NCBI GenBank assembly: GCA_016207665.1
Contig: JACQPG010000055.1
Span: 1-35,183 of the forward strand
Length of the DNA stretch: 35,183 nt
Reading direction: 5' to 3'
Source of the DNA: Elusimicrobiota bacterium
GTDB taxonomy: Bacteria > Elusimicrobiota > Elusimicrobia > UBA1565 > UBA9628
Shown here: positions 1 to 7,554 of the stretch, piece after piece
How positions within the stretch are numbered: the first letter of the stretch is position 1
Layout: each line of letters starts with the position of its first letter
Made by a program: the position numbers and the translations under genes
Notes under the pieces: generated by a model
What the model was told of the DNA's origin: nothing
Seen by the model: only the letters and a program-made list of their open reading frames with translations
Database searches by the model: none

Positions 1-77
1 GCAAATTCTCCCTTAACGGGTCTAATGATCCACCGACCTTTTACCATCGTCTCAAATTTGCCAAAATCTCCTATCCG

Positions 78-662
78 GTGAAGATCTACACCAGAACTGG
101 AGACAAGGGCGAGACAGGCTTATGGGGCGGGGAGCGCGTGCCCAAGACGCATGCCCGTGTTTGCGCCTATGGAGAAATCGACGAGCTGAACTCGTGCTTG
201 GGCGCGGCTATTTCGGCCCTTGTCCAGGTCGAGCAGGGAAGGGGCCTGCGCGAGAAGATTGCCCGGATCCAGGAAGAATTGTTCATGATAGGCGCCCTGC
301 TGGCTACGCCGAGCTCGAGACTGGGCAAGTTGGCACCGCCATTCGACCGCGGCCTCCCGGCCGATTCGGTCTCGCGGCTGGAAAGGGAAATAGACGCCAT
401 GACCGCCGAGCTTTCGCCCATGGATAGTTTTATACTCCCGGGGGGCGGCGCCGCCGGTTGTTGGCTTCATCTGGCCAGGACCATCTGCCGTCGGGCGGAA
501 CGTCGCGTGGTCGAGCTCTCCTCCTCGGAGACCTTGCCTGATAACGTGTTGGTCTATCTCAACCGGCTTTCGGATCATCTCTTCACTTCAGCCCGTTGGA
601 TCAACGCCCAGACGGGATTCCAGGAAACACCGTGGCGGGGCTTACGAAGCAAGAAGGCTTGA
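78..662 (+). CDS. pduO: PduO-type ATP:cob(I)alamin adenosyltransferase
   Basis: Transfers the adenosyl group of ATP to cob(I)alamin, giving coenzyme B12. The 194-residue length is normal for the PduO/MMAB family. The N-terminal ATP-binding motif TRTGDKGET lies at about residues 5-13. YGEIDELNS follows near residue 31, and the C-terminal helices carry LARTICRRAERR and YLNRLSDHLF, which are family hallmarks. The start is a GTG at 78; no ATG precedes the conserved motif and no clear Shine-Dalgarno is visible. The 77 bases upstream show no convincing promoter. The stop overlaps the start of the ABC ATPase gene (TTGA at 659-662), so the three genes to 2382 are probably co-transcribed, although the functional link to an exporter is unclear. 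No B12 biosynthesis gene is nearby, so the gene probably serves salvage. Confidence 0.93.
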   Translation: MKIYTRTGDKGETGLWGGERVPKTHARVCAYGEIDELNSCLGAAISALVQVEQGRGLREKIARIQEELFMIGALLATPSSRLGKLAPPFDRGLPADSVSRLEREIDAMTAELSPMDSFILPGGGAAGCWLHLARTICRRAERRVVELSSSETLPDNVLVYLNRLSDHLFTSARWINAQTGFQETPWRGLRSKKA

Positions 663-1624
663 GCTCTCCGGTTTCGGTTTCCGGGCTTTCTTACGCCTAT
701 CCCGCGGCGCGAGGCGGAAACTCGAGACTCGCTCTCAACCACCTCTCTTTCGACGTCTCCGCGGGGGAGATGTTCGGGGTATTGGGTCCCAATGGAGGAG
801 GCAAAAGCACGCTCTTCAAGATATTGGCCACGCTTTTGCGTCCCGGCTCGGGCCGCGTGCGGCTTTTCGGCCAGGACACACAGGCCGCCCGAGGGACCCG
901 AAAGCGCATGGGCGTGGTGTTCCAAAACCCCAGCCTCGACCTGCGCTTGACCTGCGAAGAGAACCTCCTCTATCAGGGGAGGCTATACGGACTTTCCGGC
1001 CGCGATCTAGCCCGCCGCGTGGACGATGCGCTAGGACTTTACAGGCTCGAGGACAGGCGCAGGGATTGGGCCGGCTCCCTCTCCGGCGGCCTGCGGCGGA
1101 GACTGGAATTGGCCAAGGGATTGATCCATGACCCTGACCTGCTGCTCCTTGATGAGCCGACCGTGGGCCTGGACCCTGGAGCCAGAAAAGAGCTCTGGGA
1201 TCATCTCGGCCGCATACGAGGCTCGCGCAAGATCACCATACTGCTGACGACCCATCTCATGGATGAGGCGGAACGCTGCGACCGATTGATGCTCCTTCAC
1301 GAGGGTCGCCTGACGGCCGAAGGGACGCCCGAGGTGCTCAAAGGCGAGATCGGCGGCGATGTGATCACTCTAGAGACCGAGCAACCGGATACGCTGCTTG
1401 CCGGAGTACGGGAGCGATTCCAGGCCGAGGCGGCGAGGCTGGGCGAGCATGTGCGCATTGAACGCAAGCAGGGGCATTCCTTCATCCCCCAGCTGGTCGA
1501 GGCCTTCCCCGGGTTGATACGTTCGGTGCACCTATCCAAACCGACGCTCGAGGACGTTTTCATCCATCATACGGGCAGAGGTTTCTGGAACGAAGGCGCC
1601 CAGCAGGAGAGCCGGGGAACGTGA
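659..1624 (+). CDS. ABC transporter ATP-binding protein, DrrA-like exporter class
   Basis: Cytoplasmic ATPase of an ABC-2 type exporter. Counted from TTG 659: Walker A GPNGGGKST at about 43-51, Q-loop Gln89, signature LSGGL at 141-145, Walker B LLLLDEP at 161-167, H-loop His199. The C-terminal 100 residues end in the KPTLEDVFIHHTGRGF segment typical of DrrA/NodI-like exporters. The start is uncertain. An open frame runs back to TTG 596, and GTG 632 has an AGGA six bases upstream. TTG 659 gives the usual family N-terminus and forms a TTGA overlap with the preceding stop. The next gene, the permease, overlaps by GTGA. The substrate cannot be told; candidates are lipids, drugs or polysaccharide. 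Confidence 0.88.
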   Translation: MSSPVSVSGLSYAYPAARGGNSRLALNHLSFDVSAGEMFGVLGPNGGGKSTLFKILATLLRPGSGRVRLFGQDTQAARGTRKRMGVVFQNPSLDLRLTCEENLLYQGRLYGLSGRDLARRVDDALGLYRLEDRRRDWAGSLSGGLRRRLELAKGLIHDPDLLLLDEPTVGLDPGARKELWDHLGRIRGSRKITILLTTHLMDEAERCDRLMLLHEGRLTAEGTPEVLKGEIGGDVITLETEQPDTLLAGVRERFQAEAARLGEHVRIERKQGHSFIPQLVEAFPGLIRSVHLSKPTLEDVFIHHTGRGFWNEGAQQESRGT

Positions 1625-2382
1625 ATATGCGGGCCATCGCAGCCCTATGGAGCCGCGAGCTTTTGCGCTTTTTTCGGGACCGGGCGCGGGTCGTGGGGGC
1701 TCTGGCGCCTCCCGTGGTGTTCTGGTTCTTGATCGGCTCGGGCCTGGGAAACGCCTTTAAGATGCCCGGGGCGGCGGCCGGGGTCGACTTTCTCCAGTAT
1801 TTCTTTTCAGGGACCCTGGTTTTGATCGTCCTGTTCACCTCGGTGTTCGCGACCATCTCCATCATCGAGGACCGCCGTGAGGGTTTTCTTCAGGCCGTTC
1901 TGGTCGCGCCTATCACTCGCCTTTCAATCGTTCTCGGCAAGGTGCTGGGCGCGGCCACGGTCGGGCTTATTCAGGGGAGTTTTTTCCTGGTCTTGACCCC
2001 GCTCTCGGGAATCGACCTTCCGCTCCAGGGATTCTTATGGGCCGCGACGGCCATGGCGCTGGCGTCCTTGGGACTGACGGGGCTCGGCTTCTGCATCGCC
2101 TGGAAGATGGACTCGACCCAGGGATTCCATGCGGTGATGAACCTCTTTCTCATTCCCATGTGGATGCTTTCGGGCGCTCTCTTCCCCCACTCGACCGCGC
2201 CGGGATGGCTGCGGTTCGTCATGAGCGCCAATCCCGTCAGCTACGCGGTGTCGGCTCTTCAGCACTCCTTCGGCATGGGCTCCGTCGCCCTGGCCTCGCT
2301 GCCGCTTTGCCTTCTGGTCTTGACTGGATTTTCGGTGGCGACGCTGGGGGCCTGCGTCTGGCTGGCGCGGGATCAGGACTAG
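1621..2382 (+). CDS. ABC-2 type exporter permease
   Basis: Membrane subunit partnering the ATPase just upstream. It has 253 residues. The N-terminal amphipathic SRELLRFFRDRARV segment is followed by about six hydrophobic spans, and the pattern FFSGTLVLIVLFTSVF / EDRREGFLQAVLVAPI is the ABC2_membrane (DrrB/NodJ-type) signature. The GTG at 1621 overlaps the ATPase stop (GTGA); an ATG at 1627 is an equally possible start. Together the two genes make a minimal homodimeric-permease exporter with no visible substrate-binding or regulatory partner. A new promoter follows at 2391, so the transcript may end here, though no terminator hairpin with a T-run was found. Confidence 0.9.
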   Translation: MNMRAIAALWSRELLRFFRDRARVVGALAPPVVFWFLIGSGLGNAFKMPGAAAGVDFLQYFFSGTLVLIVLFTSVFATISIIEDRREGFLQAVLVAPITRLSIVLGKVLGAATVGLIQGSFFLVLTPLSGIDLPLQGFLWAATAMALASLGLTGLGFCIAWKMDSTQGFHAVMNLFLIPMWMLSGALFPHSTAPGWLRFVMSANPVSYAVSALQHSFGMGSVALASLPLCLLVLTGFSVATLGACVWLARDQD

Positions 2383-2390
2383 GGGCGAGA

Positions 2391-2419
2391 TTGCCCAGTT
2401 TCCGCATGTCTGATATACT
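2391..2419 (+). promoter_or_regulatory. Sigma70-type promoter with extended -10
   Basis: A -35 box TTGCCC (2391-2396), a 17-base spacer and a -10 box TATACT (2414-2419) preceded by TG at 2411-2412 (TGnTATACT). The predicted transcription start is near 2426, only about 9 bases before the ATG at 2435, so the leader would be too short for a normal ribosome-binding site. It separates the ABC exporter genes from the DUF1189-like gene. Confidence 0.6.
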
Positions 2420-2434
2420 TTGCGCGGGAAAACC

Positions 2435-3220
2435 ATGATACTCGATCCGATCAACAGCATCACCAGCGTCAATTTCTACAGGAAGGTCGCCGCCCAAAGC
2501 GTGGCCCGCTCCATGCTTTATCTCGTTTATCTGGCGCTTATCTTCTCCCTGGCGGGCACCATCGCGTGGAAACTCAAGGTGGAGCCCATAGTCGTTGATA
2601 CATTCCAATGGCTCGAGACCCAGATTCCCGCCATCACTTTCTCCAATGGCCGGGCCAGCTCCTCATTGAGCGGGCCCACCACGGTCAGACATCCCAACAT
2701 CGCCGAGATCGCTTTCACCATCGACACCCAAAGGACCGAGCCGGTCACGCCCCAGACGCTGCAGGACAGCAAGGTCCTGGCTTACCTGACCGCCAACGCC
2801 CTGTATCTTCAGCGCGAGCCGGGACGCGTGGAGGTCTATCCGCTTACCAACATGCAATCCAAGCCCGTGATCATCGACTCGGCGTTTTATCGCTCCGCCC
2901 GGAGCATCATGTCGCGAGTCTTGACCTTCATCGTGCCCGTGGTGATTTTGCCGTTGTTCTTCCTTTGGAAAACGCTCTCGTCGCTGTTCTATTCCCTGAT
3001 CGCCCTTCTCATCAACGGAGTCATGGGAGCGAGCCTGGGCTATGGATCTCTCTTCAGCATTTCGGTCTATGCCCAGACCATCGTGATCGCCCTCCAAACC
3101 ATTTTCCTCTTCATGCCTAGGGGCATACCCTTGTTTCCCTTCATCGCCGTCGCCGTCACGGGAACCTATATCTGGCTAGCGATCCGAAAGAACGCAGAGA
3201 CCGAGCCCGCTCGAACCTAG
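2435..3220 (+). CDS. DUF1189-like integral membrane protein
   Basis: 261 residues from ATG 2435; a TTG at 2420 in the same frame overlaps the end of the promoter -10 and is less likely. Layout: a short cytoplasmic N-terminus, TM1 at about 27-47, an extracytoplasmic domain of about 110 residues (50-158), then four closely packed TM helices (about 160-180, 183-200, 208-228, 232-251) and a short charged tail. One helix, a soluble loop and a helix bundle, together with the opening FYRKVAAQSVARSMLYLVYL, match the DUF1189 family as I know it. No function is established. It is probably co-transcribed with the lipoprotein gene five bases downstream. DUF1189 is an assignment from pattern, not a search. 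Confidence 0.7.
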   Translation: MILDPINSITSVNFYRKVAAQSVARSMLYLVYLALIFSLAGTIAWKLKVEPIVVDTFQWLETQIPAITFSNGRASSSLSGPTTVRHPNIAEIAFTIDTQRTEPVTPQTLQDSKVLAYLTANALYLQREPGRVEVYPLTNMQSKPVIIDSAFYRSARSIMSRVLTFIVPVVILPLFFLWKTLSSLFYSLIALLINGVMGASLGYGSLFSISVYAQTIVIALQTIFLFMPRGIPLFPFIAVAVTGTYIWLAIRKNAETEPART

Positions 3221-3225
3221 CCGTT

Positions 3226-3621
3226 ATGCGCTGGCTGCCCGCGATCGCGGTGGTGATGGCGTTGGGAGCCTGCGGACGGGATTTCCATATTTCCGGAATA
3301 ATCACGGTAGCTTCCCCGTTGAGGTTCCGCGTCCCTAAGACCAACGCCGTCCTCTTCATCGTGGCTAAGAACCGCGGCGGGGTCCCGGTGGCGGTGGGCC
3401 GCATCGTCAATCCCCAGTTCCCCGTATCCTATTCCTTGGGCCCGCACGATCTGTTGGTGCCCGATAACAAAGTGAGGGAGCCGCTGGTATTGCACGTGCA
3501 GATGAATAATCACGGCAATCTGGGGAAACCGGCCAAGGGGGACTTGGAGGGGGAATGCCCAGACTTGGTCTATCCGGGAGACCGTTCGGCCCACATCGTG
3601 ATCGACCGCATCAGCGGCTGA
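3226..3621 (+). CDS. Lipoprotein resembling the CycH/CcmI C-terminal domain
   Basis: 131 residues. The N-terminus is a lipoprotein signal with lipobox LGAC (Cys16). The mature part, HISGIITVASPL...VPKTNAVLFIVAK...GGVPVAVGRI.NPQFPVSYSLGPHD...GDLEGECP, matches the pattern of the C-terminal domain of the cytochrome c maturation protein CycH/CcmI (G-x-I/V-x-V..VP..A.LF..A....GPP.AV.R....FP..F.L...D.M.P....P.GDLEG). In CcmI this domain is periplasmic and contacts apocytochrome. Here it stands alone, without the usual TPR and TM part, and no ccm gene is visible in the window. It may be a secreted beta-sandwich carrier or an orphan apocytochrome-binding module. It lies five bases after the DUF1189-like gene and is convergent with pmbA (7-base gap). 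Confidence 0.75.
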   Translation: MRWLPAIAVVMALGACGRDFHISGIITVASPLRFRVPKTNAVLFIVAKNRGGVPVAVGRIVNPQFPVSYSLGPHDLLVPDNKVREPLVLHVQMNNHGNLGKPAKGDLEGECPDLVYPGDRSAHIVIDRISG

Positions 3622-3628
3622 GCCGACC

Positions 3629-4978
3629 CTAGGCGACGGTCAGATGGGCGACCCGGAAGGTCGGCGCTCCCAAGGCGCCGTAGAAGGTGAGATCGGAGGC
3701 TACTGCGTCGATCCGATCCATCAATTCGATCAGGTTTCCCGAGATCATCGCTCCCTTGATAGGATGGGTTAGCTCTCCATTCTCGATGCGCAAGCCGGAG
3801 ACTCCGACGGAAAACTCGCCCGAGATAGGATCGGCCATATGCATGCCCATCACGTCGAGCACCAGTATGCCGTCGCGTGTCCCGGCGATCAGTTCCTGGC
3901 GGGAGGAGCTGCCCGCTTGCAGGAAAAAATTAGAACAGCCCGGCCCGGGAAGGCCACGATAAGACCCCCGGCCGGCGCTGGCGTTGCTGGCGCGGCCCTC
4001 GCGATTGGCTGTGTAGCTATCGTAGAAATAGTCCATGACCACTCCCTTATCGATCATGACCTTCCGGCTCGTGGGATAGCCCTCGTCATCGAAAAGGGAA
4101 CTGCCTAGACCGCCGGGCCGGCGGGGATCATCGATGAAGGTGACCAAGGAAGATGCCACCCTGGCGCCTTTCTTGCCGGCAAGAAGGGATTTGCCTCTCT
4201 GGACCTGGTCGGCGCAAAGGAGGCCCGCGACCAGATCAAGGAATTCCCCCGCCACCCAGGGGTCGAAAACCACGCCACGACGGCCGCCGAGAAGCTTTTT
4301 AGCGCCCAGCAATGCCGTCGCGCGCCAAGCTCCGTCCCTGGCGGTCTTGGTAAAATCCAAGCGTCCGCCAGCCCGATCCGACTGCGAAGCGGAGCCTATC
4401 TGGACCTCTCCGGCATCCTCGCTCAAAACGGATAGTCCGATGCTTGTTGAGCCGGCCTTTTCGCGGGCAAAGGCGCCGCCGGTTCCCGCAATGACCACCT
4501 CTCCCCTGGATTCCCCATAACCCGCCCGAGGGACGGAGCGTATACGCTTGTCGAAACGACGAGCCTCCGACTCCATTTCCTTAAGGTCCGGGATCAACCT
4601 CTCGAGCTCGGATTGAAAAAGCCCCTCGTCCCAAAGTGAATCGGATAAGACCGGATCCGGGGAGGCGGCTTGCGGCTGGGGAAGCCTCTTATGGGGGTCG
4701 GGCTCCAGAAAACGTTTCTGCTCCATGATCTTGCCGTAAAGCCCTTGGATCAGCTCCAGGGACAACCCGCCCGCGCAGGCAAATCCCATCCGGCCCTCGG
4801 CGAACACCCGCAGGCCGGCGCCTTGCGAGCTGGCGTGAGCGATCCCATCGAGCTCGCCCTCCCGCAGCTCGATGCCCCTCTCCTGCCCTCGAGCGAGATA
4901 GAGCTCCGCCTGGATGGTCTTGGACTGGGCGCCTATCCAGTCCAAGGCGGCCTCAGCCAGCCTCTCGAGATCCTCCAT
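3629..4978 (-). CDS. pmbA: TldE/PmbA-family protease subunit
   Basis: 449 residues from ATG 4978. Member of the TldD/PmbA (modulator of DNA gyrase) family, whose TldD-TldE heterodimer is a metalloprotease that processes small modified peptides. Visible family features are the N-terminal ELYLARGQERGIELREGELDGI segment (quoted here as two adjoining parts, ELYLARGQER and GIELREGELDGI), the central GVVFDPWVAGEFLDLVA stretch, SLFDDEGYPTSRKVMIDKG, and the C-terminal SVGVSGLRIENGELTHPIKG. The HExxxH zinc motif of TldD is absent, which fits the non-catalytic TldE/PmbA subunit; no tldD partner lies in the window. The frame extends to 5047, but ATG 4978 overlaps the stop of the small membrane gene (TGATG) and starts exactly where homology begins. 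It is the last gene of the minus-strand run. Confidence 0.9.
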   Translation of the reverse strand: MEDLERLAEAALDWIGAQSKTIQAELYLARGQERGIELREGELDGIAHASSQGAGLRVFAEGRMGFACAGGLSLELIQGLYGKIMEQKRFLEPDPHKRLPQPQAASPDPVLSDSLWDEGLFQSELERLIPDLKEMESEARRFDKRIRSVPRAGYGESRGEVVIAGTGGAFAREKAGSTSIGLSVLSEDAGEVQIGSASQSDRAGGRLDFTKTARDGAWRATALLGAKKLLGGRRGVVFDPWVAGEFLDLVAGLLCADQVQRGKSLLAGKKGARVASSLVTFIDDPRRPGGLGSSLFDDEGYPTSRKVMIDKGVVMDYFYDSYTANREGRASNASAGRGSYRGLPGPGCSNFFLQAGSSSRQELIAGTRDGILVLDVMGMHMADPISGEFSVGVSGLRIENGELTHPIKGAMISGNLIELMDRIDAVASDLTFYGALGAPTFRVAHLTVA

Positions 4979-5196
4979 CAGCGATCCAGAGCGGCCATGC
5001 CCATGTATAAGAACAGGAATCCGATCAGCAGGAAGAACGCCCCCCATTTCCTGCGCTCCAGCGCGATATAGGCGTCGTTAAGGAAATATTCGCGGATGAC
5101 GCGATTGAGACGAGAGACCAGATCGGGGCGATAGAGATAGCCCAGACCCAACAGCACGCAGCTTATACCGACTATGATCTTGAATACCGGACTCAT
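4978..5196 (-). CDS. Small two-helix membrane protein of unknown function
   Basis: 72 residues from ATG 5196, which forms an ATGA overlap with the pth stop; the frame is open to 5247 but the extra residues lie inside pth. Two hydrophobic helices (about residues 4-18 and 49-66) flank a basic, amphipathic middle with RLNRVIREYFLNDAYIALERRKWG. I do not recognise the family. Both ends overlap real genes (pth and pmbA) with classic translational-coupling joints, which is the best evidence that it is translated. The charged loop between two short helices suggests an inner-membrane hairpin protein. Confidence 0.7.
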   Translation of the reverse strand: MSPVFKIIVGISCVLLGLGYLYRPDLVSRLNRVIREYFLNDAYIALERRKWGAFFLLIGFLFLYMGMAALDR

Positions 5197-5750
5197 GCTT
5201 GGACGTTGAAACGATTCATAGCGGCCTCCAAGCCCTCCGCCGCCCAAGCCTGGACCGCAAGCGCGCCGCGCTCGATGACCGCCGGCAGATCGGCCTCTTC
5301 GTCCTTGGAAAAACGTGAAAGCACGAAATCGGTCGAGTCTCTCCCCAAAGGCTGGGGACCGACGCCGATGCGGAGCCGGGGCACCGACTCTGTGCCGAGC
5401 GAATCGATCACCGATTGCATCCCCTTTTGTCCCCCGGATGATCCCGAAGGCCTTAGCCGAAGCCGGCCCAGCGGCAGGGCCACGTCATCGAAACATATCA
5501 GGATATGCTCGTGGCCCATCTTATAGTAGCGCGCCATGGCCGCGACGCAGCGGCCCGACTCGTTCATATAGGTAGAAGGCTTGGCCAGGATCAAGTCTTG
5601 GCGAGCCGCAAGGATCCCCAGGCCCTGGAAATCCTTCCAGCACGCCTGCGGACCGGCGAGGCTATCAATCAGCCTGAACCCGATATTATGACGGGTCCTC
5701 TCGTAACGGAGGCCGGGATTGCCTAAACCGACGATCAATCGGATCGGCAA
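5193..5750 (-). CDS. pth: Peptidyl-tRNA hydrolase
   Basis: Recycles peptidyl-tRNA released from stalled ribosomes. 185 residues, normal length. Conserved VGLGNPG (7-13) with Asn11, catalytic His21 in RHNIG, Asn63 in STYMNESG, Asp88 in FDDV, and RLRIGVG near 125-131. One deviation: the loop that reads GGHNG in E. coli reads GGQKG, so the position of E. coli Asn114 is Lys109. The start is TTG 5750, 36 bases after rplY, with no strong Shine-Dalgarno. The rplY-pth neighbourhood is widely conserved. The start could also be the TTG four codons later, but that would cut the first strand. Confidence 0.95.
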   Translation of the reverse strand: MPIRLIVGLGNPGLRYERTRHNIGFRLIDSLAGPQACWKDFQGLGILAARQDLILAKPSTYMNESGRCVAAMARYYKMGHEHILICFDDVALPLGRLRLRPSGSSGGQKGMQSVIDSLGTESVPRLRIGVGPQPLGRDSTDFVLSRFSKDEEADLPAVIERGALAVQAWAAEGLEAAMNRFNVQA

Positions 5751-5786
5751 ACTGACGGACCGGTGCCGCTAGTCAAGATCGCGGTA

Positions 5787-6521
5787 CTACTTGCCTTCCT
5801 TCTTGGCCGGTTCCTTGCCCTTCTCGGGGGCAGCGGGAGCGGCCTTGGCATCCTTCGGCAAAGGCTTGCCTTCCTCGTCCTTCTTGCCCTTGGTGGAGGC
5901 CAGTTCGGGCTCGGCCGGGGCGGCGCCTTCCTCGGGCACCGCCGCCGGCGCGGCGGCGATCTCTTCCTTGACCTGGGTCACGTGGACGACAATGTGCTCG
6001 GCGTCCTCGTGGATCTCGATGTCCGTGCCGACGTTGAGATCCTTGACCAGCACATGCCCGCCCAGTTCCAGTTTGGAAACGTCCACGTCGATATACTGGG
6101 GAATATGGGTCGGCAAAGCGCGGACGGTCAGATCGCGCAACTCATGCTGCAGTATGCCGCCCCCGGTCTTGACCCCAGGCGCTTCCCCAACGATGCGCAA
6201 CGGGACCTTGGCCTCGATCTTCTGGGTCAGGGATATGCGTTGGAAATCCGCGTGGACCGGGCGATCGGTGACCGGATGCCTTTGAAGATCTTTCAAGATC
6301 ACGGTCTCGTGGCTCTTGCCCAACTGAAGCTGTATGATGGCGTTGACTCCGGCTTTCTTACGAATGGCCATCAGCTCCTTTTCCGGCAGGGCGACCTGGA
6401 CAGGAGGCTTGCCTCCCCCATAGATCACTCCCGGAACCTTGGAGTCTCCCCTCAACGTGGAAAGCTCCTTCTTGCTGCTGCGGCCATTCCTGGTTTCAAC
6501 GGCTAACTTGATCTGCTCCAT
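5787..6521 (-). CDS. rplY: 50S ribosomal protein L25, long TL5/CTC type
   Basis: Binds 5S rRNA in the large subunit. It has 244 residues. An N-terminal L25 domain (about 1-95, with VPGVIYG at 29-35 and the conserved HADFQRIS near 90) is followed by the TL5/CTC beta domain (about 100-185), which ends in EDAEHIVVHVTQ. A low-complexity tail of about 50 residues follows, made almost only of Ala, Pro, Glu and Lys. Such tails are common in CTC-type L25 but vary in length. ATG 6521 is preceded by a purine-rich AGAGAGAG. The gene lies 17 bases after prs. Confidence 0.95.
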   Translation of the reverse strand: MEQIKLAVETRNGRSSKKELSTLRGDSKVPGVIYGGGKPPVQVALPEKELMAIRKKAGVNAIIQLQLGKSHETVILKDLQRHPVTDRPVHADFQRISLTQKIEAKVPLRIVGEAPGVKTGGGILQHELRDLTVRALPTHIPQYIDVDVSKLELGGHVLVKDLNVGTDIEIHEDAEHIVVHVTQVKEEIAAAPAAVPEEGAAPAEPELASTKGKKDEEGKPLPKDAKAAPAAPEKGKEPAKKEGK

Positions 6522-6538
6522 CGCACTCTCTCTTGCGT

Positions 6539-7540
6539 CTACACGAACAACGCGCTGATTGATTTACCTTGATGATTCCTTAAGATCGCCTCGCCCATGA
6601 GCGAAGCGACCGACAAAACCTTGATCTTGCTGTTCTCCGTCAAATGCACCGGTATCGAATCGGTGATGATCATCTCCTCAAGCTCCGACTTCTCGATGAG
6701 ATCGCGCGCGGCTCCCGATAGCACGCCGTGCACGCACGCGGCATAAACGTGCCTGGCTCCCGACTCCAATATCTTGGCGGCCACCTTGGTCAAGGTTCCT
6801 CCAGTATCGACCATATCGTCGAGGATCAACGCGGTCTTATCCTTGACGTCGCCGATGATGTTGTAGACCGAGGCCTCGTTGGGCCTGGGACGCCGCTTGT
6901 CGATGATGACGAGCTGGGCCGACAGCCTTTTGGCGAAGGCGCGAGCGCGCTCCACGCCGCCCACATCTGGGGAGATCACGGCCAGATTGGTGAATTTCTT
7001 CCTGCGGAAGTACTCCATGAATATCGGAGCCGCGAAGAGATGGTCCACCGGGATATCGAAGAACCCTTGGATCTGGGCCGCGTGGAGGTCCATGGTGATG
7101 ACCCTATTAGCGCCGGCGGTCGTGATCAGATTGGCCACGAGTTTCGAAGAGATGGGAACCCGGGGAGAGGTCTTTCGGTCCGCGCGGGCATAGCCGAAAT
7201 ACGGGATCACCGCGGTGATGCGGCCGGCGGAGGCGCGCCTAAGCGCGTCGATCATAACCAGAAGCTCGACCAGGTTCTCATTGACCGGTCGGCAAGTCGG
7301 CTGAACCACATAGCAGTCGCAGCCCCTGACGTTTTCATCTATCTGCACGTTGACCTCGCCGTCGGCGAAACGGCCGACATGCGAATTGCCGCAGGGGATG
7401 CCCAGATAGCGGCAGATGTCCTCTGCTAGGGGCCTATTGGCGTTTCCCGAGAATACCTTCAGATGCGGAAAAAGGCGCACGCCATCGACTGGAATCGGCT
7501 CAGCCCCTGGTTGGCTAGTCATTGCTGTCGCTTCTAGCAT
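6539..7540 (-). CDS. prs: Ribose-phosphate pyrophosphokinase (PRPP synthetase)
   Basis: Makes PRPP from ribose 5-phosphate and ATP for purine, pyrimidine, NAD, His and Trp synthesis. 333 residues from ATG 7540. Class I motifs: FSGNANRPLAEDI near 30-42 (usual form FSGN), GRFADGEV near 57-63, the flexible-loop YFGYARADRK at 114-123, HAAQIQGFF at 153-161, and the PRPP-binding LILDDMVDTGGTL at 238-250. AGGGG lies six bases before ATG 7540, which favours this start over ATG 7522, so an extension of about 20 residues precedes the normal N-terminus. It lies 14 bases after glmU, the order also found in Bacillus. Confidence 0.96.
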   Translation of the reverse strand: MLEATAMTSQPGAEPIPVDGVRLFPHLKVFSGNANRPLAEDICRYLGIPCGNSHVGRFADGEVNVQIDENVRGCDCYVVQPTCRPVNENLVELLVMIDALRRASAGRITAVIPYFGYARADRKTSPRVPISSKLVANLITTAGANRVITMDLHAAQIQGFFDIPVDHLFAAPIFMEYFRRKKFTNLAVISPDVGGVERARAFAKRLSAQLVIIDKRRPRPNEASVYNIIGDVKDKTALILDDMVDTGGTLTKVAAKILESGARHVYAACVHGVLSGAARDLIEKSELEEMIITDSIPVHLTENSKIKVLSVASLMGEAILRNHQGKSISALFV

Positions 7541-7554
7541 GCATGGCCCCTGAT

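Noticed and set aside
1-77. Promoter or riboswitch (for example a cobalamin riboswitch) before pduO
   Set aside because: Only 77 bases are available; no B12-box-like sequence, stable stem or sigma70 pair was found in them.
5763-6506. 247-codon plus-strand frame opposite rplY
   Set aside because: Antisense shadow of the ribosomal protein L25 gene; low-complexity Leu/Gly sequence, no motif.
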